A stretch of 64,000 bases of DNA from Saprospiraceae bacterium (GTDB lineage Bacteria; Bacteroidota; Bacteroidia; Chitinophagales; Saprospiraceae): NCBI GenBank assembly GCA_016710115.1, contig JADJLN010000014.1, positions 15,622-79,621 on the forward strand, read 5' to 3'. This document shows, in pieces, positions 1-11,531 of the stretch (positions are counted from its first letter, which is position 1; each line of letters opens with the position of its first letter). Below the pieces are notes generated by a model, which was not told the DNA's origin, searched no databases, and saw only the letters and a program-made list of their open reading frames with translations. The translations under genes were made by a program, and so were the position numbers.

Positions 1-1
1 C

Positions 2-832
2 GAACCGATTGAAGAAGATGGCGAGGATATCTCGTCCATGCGAACTGCTATCGGCGCCGGACTGGGCTTTATCATGGGGATTATGATGTACATGGGCGTT
101 TTCATCTACGGAATGATGATCATGCGATCGGTGATGGAAGAAAAAACAAACCGGATCGTCGAAGTGATGATCTCGAGTATCAAGCCTTTTCAGCTGATGA
201 TGGGCAAAATCATCGGGGTGGGCGCTGTCGGCATGACTCAGTTTCTGGTCTGGATCATTCTCATCCCCATGGTGAGTGTGCTGGTCAATCTGGTATTCGG
301 ATTTGAACCCCAGCAGATGCAGAGTCCTGGCATGGGTGCACCCCAGATGGATCCGGATGATATGCAGGGGATGGTCATGATGGCCATGCAGGAATTGGGA
401 TCCATCGACTGGTGGGTGATCGTACCCTTGTTCTTACTCTTTTTTATCTGTGGTTACTTTTTATATGCCTCACTTTTTGCTGCAGTCGGTTCTGCCGTCG
501 GGGATGATATCGGAGAAAGTCAAAGTCTGACCCTGCCCATCTCTATCCCTGTGCTGATCGCATTTTATATTATGATGGTAAGCGTGCGTACCCCGCATAG
601 TACCCTGGCCGTATGGGCATCGATCTTTCCCCTGTTTTCACCGATCGTCATGCCGGCGAGGCTGGCCTTTGATGTCCCGTGGTGGCAGATCGCATTGTCG
701 CTGGTACTCCTCATCGGCACAGTGATCTTCTTTGTGTGGCTGTCCGGTCGGATCTATCGCATCGGTATATTGATGTACGGCAAAAAAGTGACCTTGAAGG
801 AATTGGGCAAATGGATGTTCTACAAGGGTTGA
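2..832 (+). CDS. ABC-2 type transporter permease (NatB-like), 5' end outside window
   Basis: This is the C-terminal part of an inner-membrane ABC exporter permease. The frame is open from base 2, so the true start lies upstream. After a short acidic segment come hydrophobic helices with a methionine-rich first span, then the conserved cytoplasmic stretch EEKTNRIVEVMISSIKPFQL, which is typical of ABC-2/NatB permeases. A Met/Pro/Gln-rich extracytoplasmic loop follows, then four more membrane spans ending in a short basic tail. The next gene starts 22 bases before this stop, suggesting cotranscription. The family exports small or hydrophobic substrates together with a separate ATPase, which is not visible here. 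The substrate cannot be told. Confidence 0.85.
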   Translation, partial: EPIEEDGEDISSMRTAIGAGLGFIMGIMMYMGVFIYGMMIMRSVMEEKTNRIVEVMISSIKPFQLMMGKIIGVGAVGMTQFLVWIILIPMVSVLVNLVFGFEPQQMQSPGMGAPQMDPDDMQGMVMMAMQELGSIDWWVIVPLFLLFFICGYFLYASLFAAVGSAVGDDIGESQSLTLPISIPVLIAFYIMMVSVRTPHSTLAVWASIFPLFSPIVMPARLAFDVPWWQIALSLVLLIGTVIFFVWLSGRIYRIGILMYGKKVTLKELGKWMFYKG

Positions 833-1386
833 TCGATCCTCCTGATCCGGGCTCGGGCAGGGAGACCATCTTTGACAATCTTCCGATCAACCCCGCTTCA
901 TTGCCGGCGTTGGCCAATGCGGATTATCATTCATTAGACCCAGCCTGGCTGCGCTGGCAGTACAGGCGCAACCTGATCGCGTCAGCCGTTCTCCTCATTT
1001 CTGCGCTCATAGTCTGTTTTCTGGTTGGCTGGACACAGTGGATCATCCCTGCAGTCATTCTGCCTGCAGGCCTCTTTGTTTTTGCCCGAACAGCCATTCG
1101 GAAGGGATATGCCGCTCGGAGATATGCCTTGCGAGAACGGGATATCACCTATCAGAGGGGATGGATCTGGTGGTCAGAGACGGCTGTCCCGTTCAATCGG
1201 ATCCAGCATTGTGAGATCGAACAGGGACCTGTCGCAAAATGGTATGGCCTGGCGACACTGGAAGTCTATTCAGCTGGTAAAAACAGCAGCGATCTGAGCA
1301 TCAGCGGATTGGAACGGGAAACGGCAGAACGCCTGAAGGATTTCATCCTCGGACGGATTCAGCAGGAATCGGATGAAGAAGAATGA
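811..1386 (+). CDS. Bacterial PH domain membrane protein, YdbS-like
   Basis: A protein of about 191 aa with two adjacent membrane helices (roughly residues 55-100) followed by a bPH2-type domain. The domain shows the usual pattern: basic RKGYAARRYALRERDITYQRGWIWW, then a VPFNRIQHCEIEQGPVAKWYGL strand-turn segment, then LEVYSAG (quoted in pieces of the family consensus). I chose ATG 811, which overlaps the upstream permease by 22 bases; a TTG at 829 is the alternative. The end overlaps the next gene by four bases (ATGA). YdbS and YdbT proteins usually occur as a pair and are membrane proteins of poorly known role; in Bacillus they have been linked to resistance to certain antimicrobials. Function here is inferred from family only. 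Confidence 0.75.
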   Translation: MDVLQGLIDPPDPGSGRETIFDNLPINPASLPALANADYHSLDPAWLRWQYRRNLIASAVLLISALIVCFLVGWTQWIIPAVILPAGLFVFARTAIRKGYAARRYALRERDITYQRGWIWWSETAVPFNRIQHCEIEQGPVAKWYGLATLEVYSAGKNSSDLSISGLERETAERLKDFILGRIQQESDEEE

Positions 1387-1724
1387 AAGGACTCATCATT
1401 GAAGGTGGATGGTGGTGGCGGTTCATCCCCCGGATCAATCGGGCGATGGCCCTCTTTCCCTTTATTCTGGCTCGCCGGGGTGTCCTGCATCCTGTCCTGC
1501 TCCAACATGAACGCATCCATCTGGCCCAACAACTGGAACTGTTGATCATTCCGTTCTATGTATGGTATCTGCTGGAATATTCCTGGCATCGCCTGAACGG
1601 AAAATCCCATCTGCAAGCGTATTTCCAAATCTCATTTGAACAGGAAGCATACCGGCATGAGACTGATGAAGACTACCTGACGAACCGCCCCTTATGGGCT
1701 TTCCTCAAACGAAAGGTCACATGA
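1383..1724 (+). CDS. Small membrane protein with HExxH motif
   Basis: A 113-aa protein that I do not recognise as a named family. It has a zincin-like HERIH motif near residue 42 (LLQHERIHLAQQ), a following hydrophobic segment (LLIIPFYVWYLLEY), and a later FEQEAYRHE that could supply the third, glutamate, metal ligand. This resembles a minimal gluzincin or M48/M56-like core with one or two membrane helices. It overlaps both neighbours by ATGA, so it is translationally coupled between the YdbS-like and YdbT-like genes. Peptidase activity is an inference from motif spacing only; a degenerate structural role is possible. Confidence 0.65.
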   Translation: MKGLIIEGGWWWRFIPRINRAMALFPFILARRGVLHPVLLQHERIHLAQQLELLIIPFYVWYLLEYSWHRLNGKSHLQAYFQISFEQEAYRHETDEDYLTNRPLWAFLKRKVT

Positions 1725-3187
1725 GTGCAGATGTATACAAACCCCAGCGACAGTCTCATTGGGCCATCCTGTTCATTCTCTGGCATACAGCCTGGATTAC
1801 TATCCGCCAGGTATGGCCCCTCATCCTCATCCTGTTTGTCCAGCCAAAGGAACGGAATGAGTTCTCTCTCTACCTCATAGTTGGCCTGATCGCTGTCGTC
1901 GGTATCATTTCACTGATTAACCACTTCTTTTTCAGGTTCTGGATCGATTCGGACACCTTCTATGTCAGAGAAGGCTGGCTGAAAAAAAAGAACAAGACCA
2001 TTCCCATCGACCGGATCCAGAGTCTGAATGTCGAACAGACCCTTCTCCACCGGTTCAGTAAAACCGGTAAAGTATTCGTCGAAACAGCCGGATCTGCCAA
2101 GGCGGAAGTAGAGATACGAGCCATCCGAATGGATGTCGTTGAAGAATTGCAACGCAAGCTGTTTCGCACGCATCGGCAATCCTCTGGGAAAGTAGTGAAA
2201 ACCATCCTACCTGAAGCGGAAAAGCCACTGTTTACGTTGGGTTTTCTGGATCTGATCAAGGTTGGACTCAGTCAGAATCATCTCCGGACCATCGGTGTTG
2301 TGCTGGCAGTCGCCATTGGCTTCCTGGATGACCTGGAGAATCAATGGGGCATTCTGCCTGAAGGCAAACTGGAGGAAATGGGCGAAGCCGTTCAGTCGAT
2401 GATGGTACTCGTGATGATGGGTGCCCTGTTGACCGTAGGCGTTATTATCGCCAGTGTGGTGCGCATCCTCCTTTCCCATGCAGATCTGGCCCTGTTCTAC
2501 AACGGCCAGCGATTTCGATTGAACGCCGGTTTGCTCACCATTCGCGAAACCGTGGTTTCCCACCGCAAATTGCAATCATTGACCTGGAGTGAAAATCCCA
2601 TCCAGCGGTTGTTCGGATTGGTTCGCCTCGACTTTTCTCAAGCGACTGTCGACAGTCCTGAAGGGCGTCAGCAGGTGGCCATTCCGGGGATGTACAGACA
2701 ACCTCTTCAAGAGATTCTACGACTGGTCTTTCCATCAGAAAAACGGGATCACGGCGCATGGTCAGGTATTGACCCCCGGTATGCATGGAAGCAATGGATC
2801 GGCACCGGTTTGCTACCGGCATTGATCATCGGTATCGGTGGTTACATTGTTGAATTCACGATGTGGATTCCCGCAATGATCTGGCTGTTGGTTTCAGCCC
2901 TGTTTGCCCGGAAAATGACTCGTCGTTGGCAATGGTTTCTCAATCAGGATCTGCTGATACTGAAACAAGGTTGGCTCTCCCCGCGAACAACCATGCTTCC
3001 CATCTACAAGATCCAGAGTATGTCCATCCACCAGAATCCGATCCAGCGATGGCGGGATCTGGTATCGATCACCGTACATACTGCATCTGGCACAGAATGG
3101 ATACCCTATATCCCTATAGACAAAGCCCGCCTACTGCAACGGTATGTCCTGTACCGCATCGAATCGGATAGCCGTTCCTGGATGTAA
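1721..3187 (+). CDS. Bacterial PH domain membrane protein, YdbT-like
   Basis: A 488-aa integral membrane protein with three bPH2 repeats separated by paired helices. Each repeat carries the same pattern: an aromatic strand, a GWL or GLL turn, a basic stretch, then P-I-x-[KR]-I-Q-S-[LM] and a Q-[RT]-x-x-G/F segment. The repeats lie at about residues 60-145 (IPIDRIQSLNVEQTLLHRF), 255-330 (VSHRKLQSLTWSENPIQRLF) and 405-480 (LPIYKIQSMSIHQNPIQRW). This three-repeat layout matches YdbT. The start at 1721 overlaps the upstream stop by ATGA; an in-frame start at 1694 lies inside the upstream gene and is less likely. It converges on porQ with a 14-base gap and no obvious terminator. Confidence 0.8.
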   Translation: MSADVYKPQRQSHWAILFILWHTAWITIRQVWPLILILFVQPKERNEFSLYLIVGLIAVVGIISLINHFFFRFWIDSDTFYVREGWLKKKNKTIPIDRIQSLNVEQTLLHRFSKTGKVFVETAGSAKAEVEIRAIRMDVVEELQRKLFRTHRQSSGKVVKTILPEAEKPLFTLGFLDLIKVGLSQNHLRTIGVVLAVAIGFLDDLENQWGILPEGKLEEMGEAVQSMMVLVMMGALLTVGVIIASVVRILLSHADLALFYNGQRFRLNAGLLTIRETVVSHRKLQSLTWSENPIQRLFGLVRLDFSQATVDSPEGRQQVAIPGMYRQPLQEILRLVFPSEKRDHGAWSGIDPRYAWKQWIGTGLLPALIIGIGGYIVEFTMWIPAMIWLLVSALFARKMTRRWQWFLNQDLLILKQGWLSPRTTMLPIYKIQSMSIHQNPIQRWRDLVSITVHTASGTEWIPYIPIDKARLLQRYVLYRIESDSRSWM

Positions 3188-3201
3188 GCGAAAAACAACC
3201 G

Positions 3202-4273
<1,072 letters not shown>

Positions 4274-4277
<4 letters not shown>

Positions 4278-4885
4278 TTCTCGGCACTTTGAAGGCTGGT
4301 CCATGTGGTTCTGCATATTCCCCGCTGGCAGTCCATTTTTTGAACCAGGACCCCCTCTTCATCAAACTTGCGAAGCTCGCCATGCTCGTTATCCCCATCC
4401 AGATAGGTGCCTTCCGTTTTCACTTTTCCACTTTCATAGTACTCCTTGAATGGACCATTCTCCATATTATTGGCAAAACTGACCTCTTCCATGACCTTGC
4501 CGGAAGGATAATATTTCTTCCAGATACCCGCAGTCTCATTGTTCTCGTACAAGCCCTCCAACTCGATCTGTCCGTCGGGATAAAAAGTCTTGTACGGACC
4601 CGAAAACTGCCCATGTACATAGTTCTCTTCGATCTGGATCTTGCCCACTTCATCATAGATCTTTCGCACTCCATGCAGGGTATCCCGAACGTAATTCGCC
4701 TCTTCGATCAGCAGGCCGTCATCGGACACCATCCGGTAAAACCCGTTCTTCTGGCCGGTTGCTTTCGACCGTTCAAACACTTCGGTAAATTCACCTTCCG
4801 CATCCTTCAGTTCGACGACCTCTATGTCCGAACTACAGGCAGCGAGAAACAATACAGGGATCAACACGATGGACCATCTGGGCAT
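4274..4885 (-). CDS. MORN-variant repeat lipoprotein
   Basis: A 203-aa exported lipoprotein. The signal peptide ends in a lipobox LAAC with the acylated Cys at residue 17. The rest is made of about six short repeats of the toxin-antitoxin/MORN_2 type, each a G-x-[WFY]-[KR]-x-[YF]-[YD]-x-[DES]-G pattern: SGPYKTFYPDGQIELEG, AGIWKKYYPSGKVMEE, NGPFKEYYESGKVKTEG, HGELRKFDEEG. Such repeats form beta-hairpin ladders at the cell surface or periplasm; no enzymatic function is known. It lies immediately upstream of porQ with an ATGA overlap, so it is probably coexpressed with this T9SS gene. A role in T9SS assembly is inference from context only. Confidence 0.85.
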
Positions 4886-4918
4886 AGGGGCAAATCTTTG
4901 GCAGGGTTAGTGTCTGGG

Positions 4919-6236
4919 TTACTTCCGCATTACATGACGACCGATGCTGTCATAATATTGTACTTCCGCTCCGATCTCCTCCAGGTCAAACAGCTTGCGG
5001 CCCTCAAAGACGACTGTCTGTTTCATCCGTTTGCGCACCTCATCAAAATCAGGTGACCGGAAGGCGCTCCATTCCGTGATAATGGCCAGGGCATCAGCAC
5101 CATCCAGGGCATCATAAGCGGTATCTGTCAATGTAATTCGATCGCCATAGGACGCCCGGACATTCTCCATTGCTTCTGGGTCATATGCCCTGATGGTGAC
5201 GCCATCTGCTAGCAGTTGATCAATGATCGCCAGAGCCGGTGCTTCCCCGGATATCATCGGTGTTTGGCTTGAAGGCGAGTCCCCACACAGCGATGGTCTT
5301 CCCGGCCAGAGGTTCCTGATAATACTTCCGGATTTTCTCGACCAGGATCTGTTTCTGCCGTTCATTCACTCCCATGACCGTTTTCAGGATCTGAAAGTCA
5401 TACTCGTATTCATCAGCCGTGATCGCCAGAGCCTGTACATCCTTTGGAAAACACGATCCGCCATAGCCGACACCGGGAAAGAGGAAACGTTTGCCAATGC
5501 GTGTATCGGTACCCATTCCAATGCGCACCATGTCCACATTCGCACCTACGCGCTCACACAGATTGGCAATCTCGTTCATAAAGGTGATCCGCGCAGCCAG
5601 ATAGGAGTTGGCTGCATATTTGGTCATTTCAGCTGACCGCTCGTCCATGAAGATGATCGGATTCCCCTGGCGCACAAACGGCTGATACAAGTGCTGCATG
5701 GCTTTTTTAGCGCGCTCGGAGCTGGTGCCGATCACCACCCGGTCAGGCTTCATGAAATCTTCCACAGCAAGGCCCTCGCGTAAAAATTCCGGATTCGAAA
5801 CCACATCAAACAAATCTTCTGACAGATGGCTGGCCAATGCCGCATGGACTTTTTCCGAAGTGCCAACAGGAACCGTGCTTTTATCAACGATCACGGTGTA
5901 TCTGGTGATCAGACGACTGAGGTCATCGGCTACACCGAGGATATATTTGAGGTCTGCTGCACCACCTTCTCCCGGCGGTGTGGGCAAGGCCAGAAAAATA
6001 ATCTCTGCCTGATCAACAGCCTCCTTGAGGTCGGTCGTAAAATGAAGCCTGTTCTGCCGTGTATTGCGGTCAAAGAGCAGGTCCAGCCCTGGTTCGAAGA
6101 TCGGGATCTTACCGGATTGCATCATAGCCACCTTGGTGGCATCAATATCCACACAGGTCACATCATTTCCGGTTTCCGCAAAACAGGTGCCGGTTACCAA
6201 GCCAACGTATCCGGTACCGACTACAGCAATATGCAT
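4919..6236 (-). CDS. ugd: UDP-glucose 6-dehydrogenase family protein (frameshifted near 5256)
   Basis: Oxidises UDP-glucose (or a related UDP-sugar) with NAD to the uronic acid used in capsule and exopolysaccharide. The N-terminal Rossmann motif is GTGYVGLVTG, followed by DIDATKVAMM, the linker NPEFLREGLAVEDFMKPDRVVIG, TKYAANSYLAARITFMNEIAN and the catalytic cysteine motif GVGYGGSCFPKDV, all intact. The frame breaks after LAFKPNTDDIR, where a run of four G (expected three) moves into another frame that continues EAPALAIIDQLLADG and the C-terminal NAD/UDP-binding domain to the stop at 4919. Corrected length is about 439 aa, normal for Ugd. The G insertion in a homopolymer is likely a sequence error. 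Other UDP-sugar dehydrogenases of this superfamily cannot be excluded. Confidence 0.88.
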
Positions 6237-6341
6237 GTCAATTGAGTTGAGTCAGCCGCAAAAATAGCCTGCACCAACCGAAGGAACCCCTTGAATTACC
6301 AATTGTCGAAAAAAAGACCCGAACTGATCTTGCAGAACGCG

Positions 6342-6989
6342 CTAGGACCGCTGAACAAACGGATTGGTTTTTGCCTCCCATCCGATGGTCGTTTCCTGTC
6401 CATGTCCCGAATACACGGTGGTCTTGTCAGGCAGGGTATAGATCTTGTTGCGGATACTTTCAAGTAACTGCTCGTGATTACCCAACGGCAGGTCCGTTCG
6501 TCCGATACTTCCCTGAAAAAGGACATCACCACCGATAAGATAATGATCGGCAGCACAATAGAAACAGAGATGGGCAGGCGAATGACCAGGTGCCAGGATG
6601 CAGGTCAGAACGGTATTCCCAAACCGGATTTCCTCCCCTTCTTCCAGGTATCGACCCGGCTTCGGCACGGTGTTGCGCATGGGGATGCCGTACATCTGTG
6701 CAATCTGGGCTACATTATCCAGAAGGACTTGTTCACCCTGATGTATTTCCGCTTCCAGTTGCCATGTATCCAGCACAAACCGATTGCCAAATACATGATC
6801 AATATGGCCATGCGTATTGAGCAATCGCACGGGTTTCAGACCATGCAGTTCGATGGTATGGATCAGATGCTTTTCCTCCTCGCGCGTGTAACATCCCGGG
6901 TCAATAATCAGGCATTCACGCGTTTCATCATAGATCAGGTAGGTGTTTTCTGCAAACGGACTATAGGTCAAAGAGACAACTTGTGACAT
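6342..6989 (-). CDS. MBL-fold metallo-hydrolase (glyoxalase II-like)
   Basis: A 215-aa cytosolic metallo-beta-lactamase-fold hydrolase. The metal-binding motif THGHIDHVFG (HxHxDH) lies near residues 60-70, the third ligand in LAPGHSPAHLCF, the bridging Asp in LIGGDVLFQGSIGRTDLP, and a final His in YSGHGQET. The order matches the glyoxalase II/YcbL-type subgroup that hydrolyses thioesters such as S-lactoylglutathione; the short length without the long C-terminal helical domain fits the bacterial YcbL-like form. It reads away from the propeller-barrel gene at 7060. Substrate is not resolved by sequence. Confidence 0.88.
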   Translation of the reverse strand: MSQVVSLTYSPFAENTYLIYDETRECLIIDPGCYTREEEKHLIHTIELHGLKPVRLLNTHGHIDHVFGNRFVLDTWQLEAEIHQGEQVLLDNVAQIAQMYGIPMRNTVPKPGRYLEEGEEIRFGNTVLTCILAPGHSPAHLCFYCAADHYLIGGDVLFQGSIGRTDLPLGNHEQLLESIRNKIYTLPDKTTVYSGHGQETTIGWEAKTNPFVQRS

Positions 6990-7059
6990 GTTTCCTGCGT
7001 TTCGATTGGGTTAGAATGGGGAAAGACCTAAATTGGTTCGTCAATAACAGCTATCCGGA

Positions 7060-10000
7060 GTGCAAGTTTACAGTATTCGTGTCATCCTCCTGCTTTTCCT
7101 CCTGGTCACAGGGGGCTTTGTACAGGCACAGGGTATTCAGACTGAGTTTGGTAAAAACCGGGTACAATACTCTCGTGACTTTGATGAATGGCTCCAGTAT
7201 GAGAGCCAGAATTTTATTACCTACTGGTATGGTGAAGGACGCATGGTCGGCCAGGCTGCTGTGATGATCGCCGAGCAGGAACACGACGAGATCCAGCAGC
7301 TCCTCGAACATCGGATGAATGACAAGATCGAGATCCTCGTGTATACCGATCTCACCGACCTCAAACAGAGCAATATCGGCACGGAAGAAGCCTTTACCAA
7401 TGTGACTGGCAAAACCAAGATCTATGGCAACAAGATCTTCGTCTATTTCAATGGCGACCATCAGCATTTGCGAAAGCAGATTCGTGAAGGGATAGCCGAA
7501 GTCTATCTCGATGCCATGCTCTTTGGCGGAAATCTGCAGGAGTATGTCCAAAATGCCATTCTGTTCAATATGCCCATCTGGTTCAAGGAGGGGCTGATCG
7601 CCTATATCGGAGATGAATGGAACACAGAAACCGATGATCAACTTCGTGCCCTGTTGCGCCAGGAAGGACTGACCTCATTTGAAGACGTCGTCAAAGAAAA
7701 TCCGGAACTGGCCGGGCATGCCTTCTGGTACTACCTTTCCCGACAGTTTGGACGACAATCCGTAGCCAATATCCTGTATATCGCACGGATTTATCGCGAT
7801 GTAGAAGAGGGTATGTTGTATGTCCTGGGTACTCCCTTCCCTGGTCTGACAACGGGTTGGTACAGCTTTTTTCAGGAACGATATGCCAATGATGCGGTCG
7901 GGTTTTCCCTGCCAACAGAACTCCAGCCTGTGCCGGTTCGGAATCGCCGCAATGTGCCCATCATGCATGTGGAAGCCAGCCCGGATGGTCGGCATCTGGC
8001 ATATGTCCTCAATCGGGATGGCAAAATCAAGGTCTACGTCCAGGACCTTCAGACAGGTGATCGGAAAAAGGTGATGCAATACGCTTTCCGCAATCCCTTC
8101 CAGGAAACGGATTATCAGTATCCGTTGATCGCCTGGCATCCTTCAAGTCAGTTTCTTGCCCTGCTCTCCGAAAAGCGGGACCTGCTCGAACTGACCATCC
8201 TTGATCTGTTATCCGGAGAAAAAGAGGTTCAGGAATTGGCTCCCATTTACCAGCGGGTGTACAGCATGCATTATTTTGATAATCACCGCCTGGTTTTCAG
8301 TGGAGCAACAGGCGGACTTTCAGATATCTTTCTGTACCACATTCCGACAAGACAATCCGACCGGATCACCCAGGATCCCTGGGATGACCTGGAACCAGTG
8401 CCCTTTACGTTCCAGGGGAAAAAGGGTATTCTGTTTACCTCCAACAGGCCATCAGCCTCTCTCGCCAAAGAGAAACTGAACACCCATGCGCCAACCGCTA
8501 CACTTGACCTCTATTTTTACAATCTCGATGATCGCCCGGCAGACGCTGTTCGCATTACAGCAACGCCCCGCTCCAACGAACGGATGCCGGTCACGATTGA
8601 CAGCACCTGGTTTGCCTGGCTGACTGATGAATCCGGACTGTATAACCGGTCACTGGCTTATCTCGATTCTGTCCTGGTACGGACAGATCGTGCTTTTTTA
8701 CTGGATGATGGCACTCAGCTTCTCATCCATGCCGATACACTTCCACTGATTTTACCACCCCCAATGTGGACAGTACTGGGATGTACCTGTCTGGGAAATA
8801 CAGGCTTTTTCGCATTCGGCATCCAATGTTCAGACCCATATTCAGGAGCAATCCTACGCGGAACGGACAGGCATGATGTACGACCTGCAGCATGTTGGTA
8901 AATCCTACCAGATCGTCGGTAACCCCGTACATGTCGATAGTACGGTTGTTCCCTATCAAACTGCATTTGCCCGACCAGCCACACGGAAATCAGTTCCCGG
9001 AACCAGGCCCGCTATTCCGCAATTATACCATCCGCGAAAGGATACTGTAGTCCATTATTTTCAGACACCTTTCCAGTATCCACCAGTCGTGTTGCCCACT
9101 ACTGAACCCACGCCGGATCTGTTGCTTGAAGAAGGGCCTTCCTTTGTCATTCCGGAAGCCCGCCAGCTGCTCCAATCCGCCGATTCGACCAGCCAGATTG
9201 ACAAATTTGTAACGTCCCGGATCATTCCGAGTCGATTGAAATTCCGGCTGGATTATCTGACTAATCGATTTGACAATTCTCTTCTTTTCGGTGGCCTGGA
9301 TAATTATTCCGGCAGGCAATTCCTGAATCTGGATGAAGGTTCCAGTCGGTTTGCACCGCCGGCAACCGGTCTCCTGATCAAAGCGAATGTCAAGGACCTG
9401 CTGGAGGACTACGAATTTGAAGGCGGCATGCGATTGCCGACGAATTTCAGGGGCTCCGAATTCTTCCTGACATTCATGGATAAAAAGCATCGTTGGGACA
9501 AACACTATTCCATCTATCGGGGAGATTGGTCGAATATCTTCGAGCTGAATAACAATGTTCTCAATGGTCCTGCTCACCTGATTCCTCCCGGATTGGGTGC
9601 ACCCGGTAGCCCGACACAATACAAGGTGCGTTTACAGACCACGCTGGGCCAGGTCCAATGGCGATATCCACTGGATATTTTCCGCAGTATCCGATTGCGC
9701 ACCACATTGCGAAATGACCGTTATTTCTGGCACGCATTGGAACAATCCACACTGGTATTTCCGGCTGTCAATGAACAACGGCTTGGTCTGCGCGCGGAAT
9801 ATGTTTTCGACAATACGTTGACTGTCGCGCCCAATATTCTCAACGGCATGCGCTACAATATCTTCACGGAAGTCGTGAAGGGATTCCAGATCCAAGCCGA
9901 CCCCTTTACATTTGATCTCGACCAGGGCTTTATGGGCATGGCCGGTGTGGACTTCCGGTATTATTATCCCATCCTCAAACATAGCGTTTTTGCATTCCGG

Positions 10001-10531
10001 TTTAACGGGGTAACCTCATTTGGACAGGAACGCATCCTGTTCTATCTGGGCGGTGTGGACAACTGGCTGCTCCCGCAATTCAATGAGGATATACCGATCA
10101 ACAATACCAATTACGGTTTTCAGACACTGGCAGCAAATCTGCGTGGATTTCAATACAATATCCGCAATGGCAGTTCATTTGCTTTAGCCAATCTGGAATT
10201 GCGCGTGCCCTTTATCAAATACCTGTTTCCGCGCACCCGTTCCTCCTTCTTCCGCAATTTGCAAGTCACCGGTTTCTTTGATACCGGCACCGCCTGGGAA
10301 GGTTTGTCACCGTACAGTGATGACAATCCGTTGAATATCATTTACATCGAGAATCCACCAGCCGTTCAGGTGAAACTGAAGTACTTCCGTGATCCGCTGG
10401 TGGCTGGATATGGAGTAGGCGCCCGTACCCTCATTTTCGGCTATCTCGTCAAGCTGGATTATGCCTGGGGAATAGAGACCCGTCAGGTACAAAAACCGAT
10501 TCTGTATCTGTCGATCGGATCGGATTTCTGA
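7060..10531 (+). CDS. Outer-membrane protein: MA-like domain, WD40/TolB-type propeller and Omp85-like C-terminal barrel (frameshifted 8740-8780)
   Basis: About 1,157 aa after correction, from a GTG start with signal peptide VILLLFLLVTGGFVQAQ. Residues about 30-280 resemble the peptidase-MA/gluzincin helical fold (LVYTDLTDL, then IREGIAEVYLD and WFKEGLIAYIGDEWN) but lack an HExxH zinc motif. Residues about 290-570 are a WD40/TolB-like propeller (SPDGRHLAYVLNRDGKIKVYV, AWHPSSQFLALLSE, ILFTSNRPSAS). The C-terminal 400 residues are an outer-membrane barrel with Omp85-type strands (FALANLELRVPFIKYLF, FFRNLQVTGFFDTGTAWEG, VGARTLIFGYLVKLDYAWGIE). Two shifts break it: one near 8743, and one at 8775 where ACTGGG should read ACCTGGG, restoring DSTWDVPVWEI. 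No partner gene adjoins it. Confidence 0.75.
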
Positions 10532-10570
10532 TTCTTCATTTATCCTTCTTTTTTTATTTTCCATTTCTCC

Positions 10571-10588
10571 TGTTCCTTTCCAGGAACA
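10571..10588. terminator. Hairpin after the barrel gene, weak terminator candidate
   Basis: TGTTCCT / TTCC loop / AGGAACA, a 7-bp perfect stem 40 bases after the stop at 10531. No T-tract follows on the plus strand, so it may only be an RNA 3'-end stabiliser. Confidence 0.3.
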
Positions 10589-10793
10589 ATAAAACCCTAT
10601 ATTTCAAAATTGAGGAAAATCGAAAAATCAGATCTGTCCAAAATAAATCTTGAAAAGTTATCCTTTGCAAAGGCAGTATTTTACTCAATCCGGAAATCGG
10701 ACTCTTTGTCCGGCCTCTTTTGATTGTTACCCGCATAGGCCAACCCCACATTTTGTGCGATGGTCACGTTGATGTTGAAAAATTGAATGCCAA

Positions 10794-11531
10794 ATGCGCA
10801 CAATCGACTTATTCCTTTTGACCACCATCCTTCTCTCCTCTTTTTTCTTCACTTCCTGCCAGAAGGATCCAGAAACCGGGACACCAAATAACGAACAGAA
10901 CCCCGACCCCATCCAGATCGGTTGTTTGATGGTCGGTCAACAGTCATCCTTCATCCGGTTCACGGGTGACAAATACTTTGTGCCCAGTGAAAATAACATC
11001 ACCTATCATGCCGACACACTGGTGATGGAAGTCGTTTCAGAAGACAATGGGAAATTCACGATAAAGGAGTCACTGACTCCCGGATCGGTATCCGTGGTCA
11101 CCAACGCCATTCCGAATGCCGACACGGTGTATTTCTTCCTCGCCGAAGTAGCTCAGGATACAGTCTGGTTTGAACCGGTGTCCGGAGAATACAGCTACTC
11201 CTGGTTTTTTACGGAAGTGGTTCGCCGGAATTCTCAATTCGTCTATAATTCCAGAAGTTACTTGCCTTTTGCCTCATTCGGCGATCCGGAAATCCAGTTT
11301 CTGGGATGGAAAACGACAATTTCTTACAGCGAAACCTACAAGGAGGCCCATATGATCAACCAGACATTGCTGGGCCATGACTACCCTTTTCTCAATGCCC
11401 GTATCGACAATTCGTCCATGGCATTTGACGGACCGGGATATACATTTATCTATGAACCCAAGGGTGTTCTTGTTCGGTCATCCTACGTTAACTGGTGGAC
11501 CATGACCGGTGGCGGATGGGATCGGTTGTAA
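10794..11531 (+). CDS. Lipoprotein of unknown function
   Basis: A 245-aa predicted lipoprotein that I do not recognise. The signal peptide ends in a lipobox FTSC with Cys at residue 22, followed by a short Asp/Pro/Asn linker (QKDPETGTPNNEQNPDP). The mature part is beta-strand rich with no catalytic motif visible and ends TMTGGGWDRL. The 260 bases upstream have no other gene. Its last 20-odd coding bases are also the first bases of the tandem repeat that follows, so the repeat array appears to have grown out of the end of this gene. Confidence 0.7.
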   Translation: MRTIDLFLLTTILLSSFFFTSCQKDPETGTPNNEQNPDPIQIGCLMVGQQSSFIRFTGDKYFVPSENNITYHADTLVMEVVSEDNGKFTIKESLTPGSVSVVTNAIPNADTVYFFLAEVAQDTVWFEPVSGEYSYSWFFTEVVRRNSQFVYNSRSYLPFASFGDPEIQFLGWKTTISYSETYKEAHMINQTLLGHDYPFLNARIDNSSMAFDGPGYTFIYEPKGVLVRSSYVNWWTMTGGGWDRL

